The notes beneath the pieces were generated by a model. That model did not search any database. It had not been told where the DNA came from and worked only from the letters and a program-made list of their open reading frames with translations. A program made the position numbers and the translations under genes. A DNA stretch of 64,000 nt from positions 145,178,091 through 145,242,090 of the forward strand of contig NC_081406.1 of NCBI RefSeq assembly GCF_030272615.1, in the 5' to 3' direction. Position 1 is the stretch's first letter, and the number at the start of each line of letters is the position of its first letter. Shown here in pieces: positions 1-12,929 of the stretch. Source of the DNA: Cryptomeria japonica. Lineage: Eukaryota > Streptophyta > Pinopsida > Cupressales > Cupressaceae.

Positions 1-1049
1 CAACTTCATTCTCTACTAGCAATTTCCTTGTGCTTGCCGGTGCTCAACCTGGACTTATTAGTAGCCCCTTCATGTTTCTTGATCAGATTATGGGCTTAGC
101 GGCACTCTTTTTTGAACTGTTAGTCTGCTGTTTATTTATATTCCTCATTATCTCTTTTGCAGCAGCATCCATGGTTTCACTCCAGCCTTCTAGTTTCCTC
201 ATCATTTTGCTTGATTCTTCCAAGTCGGCCAATTTTAATCTTACCATGACAATAGCAACTTGGTTTTGCCTGCAAACTTTTTGAAGGCCATTGGTGAAAA
301 TGAAGGAATAGAGAGAACATCTAATGAAGTCAATCAAGAAAGATACTGAATGTACCTGCCAGCAGTTACATTTTTAAGCACAGTAAACATCACTTTTCTT
401 TTCCCTATGTAAGTAATTATGACTTTCTTAATTCTAATAGAGATGATTTCAGAGAAAATATTCATTCATATGCCAAAACGCTGCAACACATAAAGGAACA
501 AGGCTGAGGGAGCTCTGTCCAATGAAGTCTTTAAAAAAAATTTCAAATCTGATCTTAACACTCCGCTGGTGGGGAACCTATCTTCTATCCATAAAAAGGG
601 GAAAGGATTCACCAATGGAGAGATTTTTAAAATAAAGGAACAAATTGGTCACCCATCCACTGATGGAAACAATTTACAAGGAGCTATGTTGAGATGAGAC
701 AAAGGAAAGAAGGATCATTGCGAATGACGAATGAAACATCTCTTGATGACCTTGTGCAGACAATACTACGTAAGGGAAAATTGTTTCTTCTCAGCAATCT
801 CTAGCTCTGAAGCTAGACAGGATTACTGCAAAACACAGGAATTTGAAGAGCTCATTAAGAACTTTATGGTTGAAACCTTGTAATGCTGACATCCAGCCAC
901 AAGATAACAGAGAAACATATAAAGTTAAACATTGTCTATCAAACTGTTCAAAACAATTAGCATGGAGGTGGCAATAATGATGATAAAAAAATGGCAATTA
1001 AGGATAATGAGTAGCATGTTAAAGGGAAAGATGCTTAAGAAGCACATAC
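1..1049 (-). other. RhoGAP gene intron 2, partial
   Basis: This stretch follows the splice donor of exon 2 (GAG then GTATGTGC, read on the minus strand) and should be the start of intron 2, which runs off the left edge. An open minus-strand stretch at about 83-337 has charged, coiled-coil-like composition (key run LADLEESSKMMRKL) but does not resemble the expected exon 3 of this gene family. It may be a transposon remnant or an exon of something else. No RNA gene or element boundary was seen in the rest. Confidence 0.55.
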
Positions 1050-1333
1050 CTCTCCCACAACAACTCTTCCAGAAGCAACCTTTTCCTTTGTTTCTGATAA
1101 GCTCCTCTTCAACAGTACACTTGTTGAAGCAGCAGCAGAAAGAATACGATCCTGCACGGAATCACGTGACAATGGTGATGGTTGCTGCTGTCTTGTTTGC
1201 TGAAGAAGTGTCCATCGTGTTCTTACTGCAGTTCCAGCACGCTCAGCTGCTTCTGCAACACTAGATCCTGCATCCTTTGCAACCTCTTCTACAAATGCTC
1301 CTGCTGTATGGCTTGCCTGTTTTAGCTTGATAC
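1050..1333 (-). CDS. RhoGAP family protein (At5g61530-like), exon 2
   Basis: This exon encodes 94 codons plus the last two bases of a split codon. Read on minus, the acceptor is ...GATACACAG then GTATCAAG and the donor is GAG then GTATGT. The peptide opens with IKLKQASHTAGAFVEEVAKD and contains RWTLLQQ, SVQDRILSAA and SETKEKVASG. This is the conserved alpha-helical N-terminal region of a plant protein annotated in Arabidopsis as a small G-protein/RhoGAP family protein, recognised from memory. In that family the next exon begins with an AAKKTAQKSK-like segment and leads into the Rho GTPase-activating domain, which lies beyond the left edge. The exon has no stops or frameshifts, unlike nearly every other ORF here, which suggests selection. 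The biochemical role is expected GTPase activation of ROP/Rho proteins but cannot be checked here because the catalytic domain is not in view. Confidence 0.85.
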
Positions 1334-2279
1334 CTGTGTATCAAACAAGGATTAGAAATGTATAGCCATGATAACAGTATGATACCTAACAATTGCAGTG
1401 TCAAGCAATCATGTCAGAATTCATCTGCTGCTTCTTAATGAATTATCCACAGATTTCAATTACGTGTAGCTTAGGAGTAATTTGGATGATCATGTTACAA
1501 TTTTCTTCTACCCCAAGACTAAAGCAAGCTCATTCACATTACTCTTAGCTGATGTTCCTGTTATACTTTGTCTAAGATTACCCATTATGTTTTGTTGAAG
1601 CTTACCTGTCTGCACATCGCTGTTCTCAAGGCTGCTTTGCAGATTAGTATGAATCAAAGATAAGTTGAATACCCAGTTTACTGATTTGTTTTCTGTTTTA
1701 TTTAGGACTCTGACAAGGAGAAATATATTCAAATTGACTATAGAAAATCATAGCTTCGCATTATCAGACAAAGAAAGACTACAATCAAAGTCATTTCCAG
1801 GTGTAGATTGGACATGTCAAGGATTTTCAACAAACTGATGCCTGTATTTCTTGACTTCTTTAGTTTCATTTTCTTCCTTTTAGTACACCAGGAAGTTTTT
1901 GAAGAGTGTAGCTAATGCATATGTCAGATGCTCATCTGTTGTTTTAGTTGGATGTATCAGTTGACAGAAAGAAAACAAGATATCCAGACTCACTCCTATA
2001 TAACTTCCTAGAGTTTTCCCCTCTCTCCTTAAAGTATTACAGGATGTAATTTCAGCACTTGGAAATAAAAAATTTCAAACATTACAATTATTTGTCACAG
2101 CAGTATTGATTACATAAAGTCATAGCCTTTAAACGGTATTCCAGATGGCTGGCTTATAAGATAACACCAGTTTAAATAAGAAAGACATTTAATATTTGTC
2201 TAAGGGAAATAATGATCATTAAATTAAATAAAGAAAATAGTTCAAGACAACAATTCCTAGAATAAAAGATAATTAAAAT

Positions 2280-2720
2280 ATAATTCATGCTCAAGGGTTG
2301 TGACTCTTTCAAAAGGACAATGATAAAGAAGAGGCATGACTTCTCCCTCATATTGGAAGATATAAAAGGGAGAAGAATTCATTTAAAATGGGATATAAAA
2401 AAAAGGAGGAGATACTCTCAGAGTACTAAGTATCACACATTAAGTCAGGAAATAGAGCAGCGAATTTACTTATCAAGAATCACTAATGAATATCAACTGA
2501 ATCTTAACCAATAAATGCAATTAGATAAGTTACGGAAGGGGTACGATCAACTAATCATTGTTTACAAGTTTAAGGGAGGGTGCGATTGCCAAAAGGCAAG
2601 ACGTATGACCTCTCCCAAGCAACCTTCCCATTCAAGGGCGGAGACATATAAAGACCAGCCATCAGGTGCCAAGGAGGGCATAGAGACACGGGAGAAGATA
2701 GATCGCACAAGCTAGCAAGT
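2280..2720 (+). repeat. Decayed LTR promoter module with TATA boxes
   Basis: A segment near 2322-2368 (AAGAGGCATGACTTCTCCC... then GATATAAAAGGGAG) is clearly related to 13176-13222 (GAAGAGGTGTGACCTCTCCC... then GATATAAAGG). Both place a CTCTTTC/CTCTCCC-rich tract directly before a TATA box. A second, weaker repeat with ACATATAAAG lies near 2646. I read this as U3 promoter debris of an LTR family. The ORFs across it look fortuitous. Confidence 0.5.
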
Positions 2721-2901
2721 GCAGGATTTAGACAAAGCAATGGTCCAGCAACTCTGCCACCGTAACATCATTCTGATTACTTACTAGCATCATATCGGTA
2801 TGCTGTTATGATCGAGAGTCACACAATTACAGTCATAGAGGAACAATATTAAATAACTTCTATCAATCATAAGACAACTGGCACAAATAACATAAGCAGG
2901 T

Positions 2902-4374
2902 TGTCATGTCCCCAAGACAAATGTACAGAATACAAAACTCTTTGTAATACATTCTTTGTTCCCAGATTACAAATTTTTTAAGTAATCCCTTATCAAATTA
3001 ATTTAATGATGGCAAAATTAATTTAATTAATTGTTATTCTTAATTTAATAACGAAATAATCATTAATGTTTATTGTATAAGTTGATTAGTAATTTAGCCA
3101 TCGGTTACTTAACCATGGCGTCTAAGGACAAAGACACGACTGTAGAAAGACTCGCACCTTTCTGAATAGTCATAGCCTAACAACACGATCTATGAAAGAT
3201 TATTTAAGTCGGGTCTGGGAAATGGACACAGGCAGAAAAAAGGAAGGAGGGAAGACTATCATCGCATGATTACACAATTCACATCATTTTGATTTACCCA
3301 ACTGCAAGGTGACATCCCAGGTATGTCGCATACTCAGAAAAGGATGATTGGTTTTAGCGTATAGAATAGACGTGTTACTGGCAAGTATGTGAATTCATGT
3401 TTATGGTATTCAACAGTGTTTTGCATCAATTCCTCATGCGCGTATTCTGGTTTCCACTGTAAACTACCATTTAACTTAAATGATAACATTAAATAGCACT
3501 AGATATATGTTTTGACAGAACTGTGAAGCTCCACGAATTAAACTTAATATCATATGAATATTGTTGGTTACAAATGAACATTTCGTAACAGTAACAAATC
3601 TGAGTAGTATTGTGTTAAGAACCGTTTACAGTATTGCACAGCACGGTTGACATAAATAGAATACTAATAAAGTTAAATCATAAAATTAAACAACTAGTTT
3701 CTGATGTTTATGTATTCTGATCATCTGGCACAATCATTCATTAGGTGGAATGACTGGTAATTATTACAAGTTGTTTATTCAAATCTGAACAAACATATTT
3801 TACAAATCTATAACAGGAAAAGCACAGTAATAATAACCTGGCAAGAACTTACTAATTTACACAAAATTCCAAGAGGAGAAAGAGATTGGTAGAGGAGGAT
3901 ACTGTCACTCCAAGTAAGCCACCTACTGGTCCATGTAAGATCAGTAGGTCAGTAGAGCATGTGACTGACTGACAACAATTAAGCCCTTCTACAATCTGCT
4001 ACTTCCTTGGCTTAATTAATAAATTTAAGGGAGGGACAAGGAATGATTTCAGGGATAAGACCCACGCCACTATTAGTAAGCCAAAAGGGCATAATGACTG
4101 CTTTTGGATCCAGAGTGAGACAGATGGGCTAACCGGATCATCCCGTGTTTCCCCCATTCTAGTTGATAAAGAAATAATGTTTATAGGCTATTTGAGTTGC
4201 AATTGAATAAATTTACGTTTCTGCTGCATATGTATAATCTAAAGAAGTAATTTCTGTATGTATTAATGTAACTTTTCTTGAAAGATGAGCAATGGTTCTA
4301 TTTCTGATTTATTTTTTCCATCTGTTTCCCAGGCAAACATATTTATGCTTTTATAACTAGTAGGGGACATCACA
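2902..4374. mobile_element. Solo LTR, 1.47 kb, TSD CAGGT
   Basis: The element starts TGTCATGTCCCC and ends TAGGGGACATCACA. The ends are near-perfect inverted repeats of each other and fit the TG...CA rule. It is flanked by identical 5-bp duplications CAGGT at 2897-2901 and 4375-4379, which marks a complete unit left by LTR-LTR recombination. No coding capacity is visible. The terminal sequence is shared with the LTR at 50165-51136 and the remnant ending at 13323, so these are related families. Orientation is not certain because the ends are palindromic. Confidence 0.85.
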
Positions 4375-5411
4375 CAGGTTAATATACTGAATACTGATTT
4401 ACAATTAATGGTAACTTACACAATCAAATAAATACTATCTCAGCAATTATTAGTAATCTCACACAATGAATACAAGATGTATACAGTAAAGGCTATGTAA
4501 TGAATCATGGATTCAAAAAATCATTAAGAACATGCTGATAAAAATATAAGTATTTAAATCAGAATTACAGCACTTACTTGTGAGGGAGGGAATGAAGGTG
4601 TAATGGAGAGGTTAGGAGAGACTCGTAAGTTGGCTGTCCTAGAATGACCCCAGAGGCATCTAAGACCTTGAGAACACTTACCTTAAGGAGTCTAGCAACC
4701 TGGTTACAGCGTTATCCCAAACTTGCAAGGCAAGTAAGCCATGTAGAAGGTTGATATATGAGAAGATCGGTTAGAGTCACCAAGTAGAGCAAGAAGGTTT
4801 AAGGAAACAACCTCTCTTGGGCTTGGGTAGAGAGACTCTAAAGCAGTCCTCATAGTATCCTCCTTCCTAACATCATGTTTATATAAATGGGAATCCATAT
4901 CATAATGTGAATCTTGCATGCTTATTTATCAAAGGAATGTATCTATTTGCATATGGTTTTATTGTTATGTGCAGGAATCTACATTTAATCTGATGTTTCT
5001 AAGTTGACCAGGTATAATCTCCAACCCTAATTATGTAATTTATGATTCATAGGTCAGAATTTAGAGGGGAACATTACATTATTGTCCTTGAAATATCAGT
5101 CCATACCAAGATACATATTTCAGACAGGCAGATAAATAATAATAACTACAAGCATGCTCAGATAGAAGAACAGTAAGACAATTTCATTTATGTTCACCTC
5201 CTTAAAACAAATATGGTAATTTACAAGAAACCTCATACAGGTTAAGTTTTTAACTTTTTTTAAATATTTAAATCTAAGCGAATTACTTATTTTGATAAGA
5301 CAGCTATCCAAGACTCTTTCCACAAAAACATTTGATATATTATTAGGAAATTTGCGCTCCACAGAAGAAAAACCTGTCAAGGATGCTTTTGGATGGTTGA
5401 CTAATTGTTTG

Positions 5412-5761
5412 TGTTAGAGTAAAGGTATTAGTTTACTTAATTAATTAAATCATATTGATTTAATAATTAAGTCACATTTTCTCTATTTCACTTAAGCTAA
5501 ATTTAGGAAGCTAAACTTAGGAATATTAATAATTAATTTATTATTAATTATTAATTGTTTTTAGGGTTTCCCCTTTTTAGGTTTGATCTCCTTTTATAAG
5601 GATTGATCCCTTTGTAATCCTAACTAATCTGATTATTATTATTGCATATTTTTTTGCTCTAGGTTTTCAAAGCAATCTTTATGTTTTGTGAATCTTCCAG
5701 GTTATTTGCATACAGGTGTTCACTACTGGGTTCTGTGAGGTTGTATTCCACAACTTTTACA
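5412..5761 (+). repeat. 5' LTR of copia-type element
   Basis: 350 bp, starting TGTTAGAGTAAAGG and ending CTTTTACA. It matches 7818-8175 almost base for base except for a few substitutions and two short indels. Confidence 0.9.
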
Positions 5762-7817
5762 TGGTATCAGAGCTTCAAACCTAAGGCTTTCCTATTCGTT
5801 TGATTGAGAGACTCTACCTATAGCAGGTCTTCTGTGCAATTTGGGTTGATTTGGACCTCACCATTGAATCTAACACGTGCAAAATAGTGAAGATTGACCT
5901 TTTGTTTGTCAATTTTTGATTCACGGGACCAGATTTGTGAGGGTTTGAAAATTCCCTTTTTTTGTGATCTAGGGGGGAACCTATTTTTTGGAGCAATTTG
6001 GGCCCAAAAAGACCTCACAGTTGGATTCAGAAAGCTGATTCCATGAATTTTGATATATAATTTGCCTATTTTCGGTGACAGGGGCATCTGGGGCATGATT
6101 TTTTATTGGCACGTTTCGAGGCACGAAAATCTGTGAGGCTGTACCTGCACCTACGTCAAAAATATTTTTAAAAAAAAAATCAACTGGCTGGAAAAAAAAA
6201 ATTTGATTGCTGGGTTTTTAATTTTTTTTGTTAAAAAAAAAAATCAAGTTGGTGCATGTTGTTATAAAAAAAAATTTAATCAAAAAACAAAAAGTCAACC
6301 CTTTGCAGCAAAAGTACATTGACTTCAGCGGTACAGTCAGCAATACGGATAGCTTGCATGGCCCTTGTGACCCTCTTTGTGCCCTAAAAGAGGGGTTTTT
6401 TTCTTTTGGCCATAACTTGGGCATACGATATCGTTTTTTGGCATACGAGATATCGTCGGAAAGCTGGTTTTGTCTACTTTCCAGATATGTGGGTTTCATC
6501 ACCTGGTTTTGCCGCTGGTGTATTCTACAGACATTTGAAATCAGATGTGTTGTTTTCAGTTCCGAGCTCATAACTTTTCGCCAGTTTCTCCAATTTTCGT
6601 GATTCCAGTGACGTTGAGATGGTGTTCAGAGCTCTTCACAGCCATCCATGCAACTTTTCCAGGTTTTACTCCGGGTACATTTTATTCAATTTTTTGTGTT
6701 TTCACACTCTGGTGATTTACATGGACATATGACATCGTGGAAACTTCTCGTTTGCGTGGGATGACTTGTTTTTGGATGTTCTTCATGTATTTCCAGTCTT
6801 ATGTCTTTTTTTGACATTCTGAGCTTTCATTGTAAGCACTTATGATTTTGTAATCGCACTAAGATAAAATGCCTCTGTATTAAAACATGTATTATGGGAT
6901 CTTGCACATCAGTTTTGTGCCTTATTGTACTCGCACTATGATATAAAGTGCCATGGGGGTTTGATGTTTGCCTTTGTTTGTCTTCATACTTTTCTCATGC
7001 GTGTGTGCCTTGGTTTGCACACCCTTTGTATTTGCTTGTACTTTCATGTCTACACGGTCAGATGTTCTTGGTTCTTCTTCATGCACTACATTATGGCTTT
7101 TAGATTCAGTGTACCTGTCATACCTCTCCCTTGTCAACATTATGGGGAGGTTTCTACTGTTGGTTCTAATGCCTTCCTTGGTTTCGCGTTGGAGTGAGCT
7201 ATGTATTCAATATTTGTTCCTATTACTAGGCGGATGCAGCGGCTGGTTACCCATGCATTTCGGTTAGATGGAACACTTACCATATGGACACTATTGCATT
7301 CCTATTTCTGGAGGCAACCTTCCATTTTTTCATTTGATCAATTCTTCAGATTGTTGGTACTTGTGCCATCTGTATCTTCGGGTTCCAGATGTTTTTGCCT
7401 GTGTTTGCCATCTAATTCAGATTCGAGTAGTGTCATTGAGGGCACTCATGCAGATTCATGTCTTCTTGATCCTAATCATCTTTTGTTTCAGAGGAGGTTC
7501 TTATTTCAGCATCATAACAATCATTCTACGACAGAGTTTGCAGCTTCTTCATGCTTCTGTGATTTTTCATGCTCTTCTTTTGTTCCTATCTTCTGGAACA
7601 TTCTTGTTTGGAGGCTTCTTAGTCCTTCACTTGAGCTTTCATCTCTTCTTGGAGAGGAGTTTTATTCCCTCGGGGTTTTCTTCTTTTTCTCCATCTTACA
7701 AAGATTTCATTGTACTTGGGTACCTCATCAGGCCTTGTTGTCGGGACCCATTTTTAGCTTTCTAGCATCTACTTCTTAGTTTTTTTAGCTTCTCCCTAAC
7801 TTCATCTTAAGGGGGGG

Positions 7818-8175
7818 TGTTAGAGTAAAGGCATTAGTTCACTTAATTAATTAAATCATATTGATTTAATAATTAAGTCACCTTTTCTCTATTTCACTTA
7901 AGCTAAATTTAGGAAGCTAAACTTAGGAATATTAATAATTAATTTATTATTAAATATTAATTGCTTTTAAGGTTTTCCTTTTTTAGGTTTGATCTCCTTT
8001 TATAAGGATTGATCCTTTTGTAATCCTAACCAGTCTGATTATTATTATTGCATATTCTTTTGCTCTAGGTTTTCAAAGCAATCTTTATGTTTTGTGAATC
8101 TTCCATTGTTGTGACGGGTTATTTGCATACAGGTGTTCACTGGGTTCTGTGAGGTTGTATTCCACAACTTTTATA
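7818..8175 (+). repeat. 3' LTR of copia-type element
   Basis: 358 bp. It carries an extra segment of about 14 bp (ATTGTTGTGACGGG, near 8105-8118) absent from the 5' LTR, and its terminal CA has become TA. The TSD still abuts this altered end, so the change came after insertion. Confidence 0.9.
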
Positions 8176-8439
8176 GTTTGCCTTAATCTTAATTTGCTCC
8201 TAAATTTGACATGAAATTTTCATTTTCTTTTGGTTTTTTTGATCAAGCAAGATGAGGGGATCTATTGGGGCCCTCTTCCTTAGGAAAAGAAGCCAAAATT
8301 ACAGTAAAAAATTATGCATCAGAAGCTCCCCTCCATGAAGAAGCCAGGGAAAAAAACTCCTAAGAGCCAAGAAACAGCCACTAAACCAATAGAAAAGCTA
8401 AAAAGAGAAGAAAAGATTGAGAAACCACTGAAAACCTTC

Positions 8440-8875
8440 TGTTTGCAGGTCAAGGGCAGAAGAAGATCTTATCGCAGGCTACCGCAAATGTTCTGCAGAG
8501 CAAGAAGAAGTCACTAGATGCATTTAGGTGTCATGTACGTTCATGAGAATAGGCATATGTAATGAATGTAAATCATGTGGAAGATATAGATAGATGTATG
8601 AGAGATGTAAGAGATATAAGAACAGAGACTTAAGACTTACACTTTGTATGAAGCTATAATATAATATAAGGAGTTATATGGATTTATATATGTGTGTGTT
8701 ATGGATGAATGAATATTTCTTTTGTTGTTAGTGTAGTATGTGTTATTTATTTTTCTAAGTAACTTATTGCAAATGCTTATTTCTCTTACTGTGTCCTCTG
8801 GGGTATAAACTGACTACATAAGAAGTCCTAGGGTACAGACCTCCAGACTGTACTTACCCATTTCTCTTGCTAACA
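8440..8875 (+). repeat. 5' LTR of gypsy element
   Basis: 436 bp, from TGTTTGCAGGTCAAGGG to CTTGCTAACA, aligned by eye to 12234-12660. Confidence 0.82.
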
Positions 8876-9289
8876 TTGGTTCCGTTGTCGAGACCCTAGA
8901 GAAAACTGTAAAGAAAGTATAAAGCATAAGAAGGAAAGAAAATTAGCAGAAAATTAATTTGTGTCAAACCCTAAGGGTCCCCTCTGTAAGAAAGGGCTAG
9001 GCAATTAGAGGATGACAAATGGAAAGGGGGGAGGGGCCTGAAGGGATCTCTGAAAAGAATCAACTGTTCAGATTTTAAATAACTCTAAGCTATATGAAGA
9101 CTAATGAAATTTCAAAGCAGAATACCATGGGCAAAGGAGATAGCAAAAAAGCAAAAGAAACTAGAGAATTGATTAAAACAAAAATGGATAAGAGTGTCAG
9201 GGAAAGGAAAACAAAACAAAACTAGGAAAGAGAGGAAAGATACTGCAAAAGGGCAAAAGAAAGAAAAAAGAAAGAGAGAGAACAAGTTG

Positions 9290-11970
9290 GCAAAATGGCA
9301 GAAGAAATTTTAAAGAAGAGAGGGGAGCGCGCCAAGGTGGATGCTGCTGAGTGCGCCAATGTGGGTGCAGCCAAAAATATGAAAAGGAAAAGAAGGGAGT
9401 CAGAAGCCAAATATGCTGCAAAGGAGAAGAACAAAAATGCAGTGGAAAATACAAATACAAATACAACAAGCAAAGGAGAAACAAGAGAAAATAGACGAGG
9501 ATTGTGGACAGTCTATACTGTGGATTGGGATATTTTAAGAAACGATAATCACATATCAAGTAGAGAAATCAGGAAATCGAAAGTCAAACTGTTGATTGGG
9601 GAAATCCAGGAAGTAGCACTGATACTAATTTCCTCTTTAGTAATCAAGGAAGTAATACCGAAAGTCAAGGAGGGAATACATCAGAAGAAGACAAGATGAG
9701 CAACATAAGGAAGACGCCCATCTTTGAAAAGGACACAAGTGATGTCGTGGAACATATTTTCCTAATGAAACCAATTTGGCAAAGCAGGAAATGGTACCAC
9801 AAAGCATACCCGCGAAATGATAAGGAATGGGATGAGGTAAGGAAAGCATTTCTGGAAAATTTTGACATTTTGGAACTCCCCACAGAAGGAGGTAAGTAAA
9901 CTAAGGGAACTATCTCAATGAGACAATAAATCTATCACAGAATTTGATAGGAGATTCAAAGAGGTGACATGGAGGTTAGGAGAAGCCTTGAACGATAAAT
10001 AGAAGATGGAGTGGTTTCTCTCTGCAATCACACTAGAGATAAGGATGGCCTAGGATGGCAAATACTTTGGTACATATTCAAAATTGGTAACATTAGCCTG
10101 CCGCATAGAAAATCAATCATGACAGAAGAAGGAAAAGAAAGAAAACAGAAGAGTGGAGCAATTACGACTTAATTTGAGCAGTTGCGGCTGAGACAAGAAC
10201 TCGTAAAACAAGAAATGGGACCATGGAGGCAGCCAAGCATATGATATTACTACTGCAGCAAGGAAGATAATATACGAAACGAATGTCCCAAGGAGATTGG
10301 AGAGAAGAAGGCAATGTGCTAAGGGTAGACCTCCGCATGATCAAGAAACCAATAAACTCTTTATATTATGGCACTTATGGAGAAAACCAATACATTTTGC
10401 AACTAAATGCTGGGAAAGAGAAAAGGAAACACTATGGCCATGAGGATCACGATGCCTTCAGTTGTGATAAGGCACATCAACATTACAAAAATGCAAGACC
10501 ACAAGCTCAAAATGATGAACCGCAAAATTCAAATTCAAACAGGGGAGCAAGGCTCCTCCACAAGGTGCCCGAGAACCCAAAAGAAGAAACAAGGCGGTAC
10601 CATGAGTCGGGAAAAGATGAGGGGTATACTAGAGACAAAAGTAGTACAAAAGAAGAGTACTGCACCAAACTAAAACAAAGAAAAAGAGTAAAGCCACAGT
10701 AGTAACTAGGCAATACCAATACCAGAAAACAACAAGCGGTAACAATAGAGGAAGAAAGTTCAAAGGGGGAAGAGAAATTACACCTCACCAAACAACAACA
10801 TGACCAAAGCCTAGAGCAGCAGGGATCGTTAAATTTATATTTTCTGAATTTGAATGTATGACATAAGCATACTATTATCAAGTGGGAAGCTTTCAAGATT
10901 CTGATAAAAGCAAGATATATGTTGAAAGTAGGAGAATATGAGGACATACCCATTTATGAGGGAGATGTCCTACCACAACACCACTTAGATATGTGTATAT
11001 TATTGGGAAGAACGATATGAGTATGATGAAAGACTATACATCCAGCTATTCTACTGGACATTAAACCCAGTAGCAAAAACTTTGTAGTTTGTACATTAAT
11101 CAAGAGAGGAGGAGAAACCAAAACATGGGATGAAGTAACAACAAATTTCCTCTACACCTTTTCTTTTTATAGTGAAAATCCCCACATGCATACCGCATTA
11201 TATAAAACAAAGGAGATCATATTCAAACCAAAAGAAGATCAGGAGATAGTGGTACCAGCACCGCAACTCTCATCTCCACCCCATAAAGAAGAAGGTATGT
11301 GGAAGTACATTGAATGGTTGGAACTAGAATCAACTGGTGCAAGGAAACATTGTTGTGCAGCACAACAAGATGATGAAGAAAGGCACGATCCAGAAATAAA
11401 ATAGATCAAAGAGAAAGGGAGATAGAAGAATCTATTAAACCCAAGAAGAAATACTATAATGACCCCATCAAACTAAGAGAGGAAAACATTGCAGCAGGAG
11501 ACACCAAGATGGCAAAAATAGGGAACTACTGGGATAGAAAAGTAGTAGCTCAGGTAGCGGAGACCCTCTCAAAATTCCAAGATAAAAATTCCAAGATTTA
11601 TTCCATAGAACCTTTAAAAAAATGAAAGGAATTAAAGTAAGGGGTGAAGAAAATTCAATTGAAGGAAGCGGTTAAACCGGTCCAAAAGAGACCCTACAAA
11701 TGAATCCCAACATGAAGAAGAAAGTCAAAACAGAAATAGATAAGATTTGCTGACTTCATTATACCAATGGAAGATGCAGATTGGAAAGCCCCATGGTCAT
11801 CCAAAATAAAAAAACCGAAGAAATAAGGATTTGTGTAGGTTTCAAGGAGTTAAATAAAGCTTGCCTACATGATCCCTTTCCCACTCCATTTACTGAGGAA
11901 ACCCTAGAGTCAATAGCAACAAGGGAGATCTACTCATTCACTGAAGCTTTTTTAGATACCATCAAGTCAA
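9290..11970 (+). pseudogene. Decayed gypsy gag-pol ending inside RT
   Basis: The remnant is broken by many stops and frameshifts. Gag-like sequence lies at 9295-10150 (KEWDEVRKAFLENF, then ITEFDRRFKEV a little further on). Cys/His-rich zinc-knuckle-like segments lie near 10250-10490. Protease-to-RT linker debris follows, then the start of a reverse transcriptase at about 11740-11960 (RICVGFKELNKACLHDPFP, EIYSFTEAF), which matches the conserved gypsy fingers/palm entry. The sequence then passes straight to non-RT sequence and the polypurine tract. The catalytic YxDD box, RNase H and integrase are gone, which is an internal deletion and not simple decay. Confidence 0.8.
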
Positions 11971-12233
11971 AATTAGGGAAGAAAGACCAGCCCGAACCTA
12001 CTTTTGCCACAAAATGGGGAAGCAAAAGAAGCAACTACACATATTCAAATCCTTGGTAGTTTGATAAAGGCAAAAACTACAATAATCCAGATTCAGGGGC
12101 ACATCTCTGCACTGCAACAGGCAAAGCCACATTGGGCAAAGTCACTGACTCATCTAAAGAAACATACAAGAATCTCCTTCCCAACTAAGCATCATGTCTT
12201 GAAGACAAGACATTGTTTTAAAAGGGGGAATAA

Positions 12234-12660
12234 TGTTAGAAAGTCAAGGGAAGAAGAAGATCTTACAACAGGCTACTGCAAATGATCCACGAAGCAAGGA
12301 GAAGTCACTAGATGCATTTAGGAGTCATGTCCCTTCATGGGAAATCACAAATATAATGAATGTAAATCATATGTGGAAGATATAGATAGATGTATGACAG
12401 ATATAAGAGATATAATAGCAGAGACTAAGACCTACACTTTGTAGCAAGCAATAATATAATATGAGGAATCATAAAGATTTATATATGTGTGTCTGTTATG
12501 GATGAATGAATGTTTCTTTTGTTGTTAGTATAGTATGCATTCTGTTCTTCTAATTAACTTACTGCAAATGCTTATTTCTCTTACTGTGTCCTCTAGGGTA
12601 TAAACTAACTACATAAGAAGTCTTAGGGTATAGATCTCTGGACTGTACTTACTCATAACA
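12234..12660 (+). repeat. 3' LTR of gypsy element
   Basis: 427 bp, starting TGTTAGAAAGTCAAGGG directly after AAAAGGGGGAATAA and ending ACTCATAACA. Confidence 0.85.
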
Positions 12661-12929
12661 CACATATACATGAATCCTTATATATAATATCACAAAAAGA
12701 TACTGTTATCCTTATATATAATAGAAGACATGTAATCGGTGCAGATCTAGAACGCATTCAGTAAATTACATTATATGGTGTCCAGTCTTGTCTAAATGGG
12801 CTTTCTGGTGATAATCAAGAAAAACACATTATATGCTTTTGAGTTATCATGAACACGTGATTATCAAGTAAGACACAATAGATGCTTTTGAGTTAGAATT
12901 TACTGATTCAGTAAAATTTAATTAAGTTA

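Larger units (their letters stand above)
5412..8175 (+). mobile_element. Coding-free copia-type LTR element (LARD-like), TSD GTTTG
   Basis: Two near-identical LTRs flank a 2.06-kb internal region. A primer-binding site TGGTATCAGAGC (initiator-Met tRNA type) immediately follows the 5' LTR at 5762, and the polypurine tract AAGGGGGGG precedes the 3' LTR. The 5-bp duplication GTTTG occurs at 5407-5411 and 8176-8180. The internal part has no gag, protease, integrase or RT. Its longest frame (7201-7779) shows no domain. It is therefore a non-autonomous element mobilised in trans, by inference by a copia relative. Confidence 0.9.
8440..12660 (+). mobile_element. Truncated Ty3/gypsy retrotransposon
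   Basis: LTRs at 8440-8875 and 12234-12660 are clearly homologous (shared blocks GTCACTAGATGCATTTAGG, TATAGATAGATGTATGA and others) but diverged, and the last 11 bp before the terminal TAACA differ by an indel. A primer-binding-like site TTGGTTCCGTTGTCGAGACC follows the 5' LTR, and the polypurine tract AAAAGGGGGA precedes the 3' LTR. No flanking duplication is visible (CCTTC against CACAT), so the insertion is old or one end has recombined. Confidence 0.85.

Noticed and set aside
83-337. Exon 3 of the RhoGAP gene
   Set aside because: The peptide does not resemble the expected continuation, and the best acceptor (GTTTGCAG at 270) is out of phase with the exon 2 donor.
1508-1740. Extra RhoGAP exon with donor ACAG/GTAAGC whose phase fits exon 2
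   Set aside because: The phase matches by chance. Joining exon 1 at 15231 directly to exon 2 recreates the conserved FFSSSS-IKLKQ motif with no room for another exon, and no good acceptor or conserved peptide is seen here.
7201-7779. 192-codon ORF inside the copia-type element
   Set aside because: Low-complexity Phe/Ser/Leu composition with a rival open frame overlapping it, and no domain.
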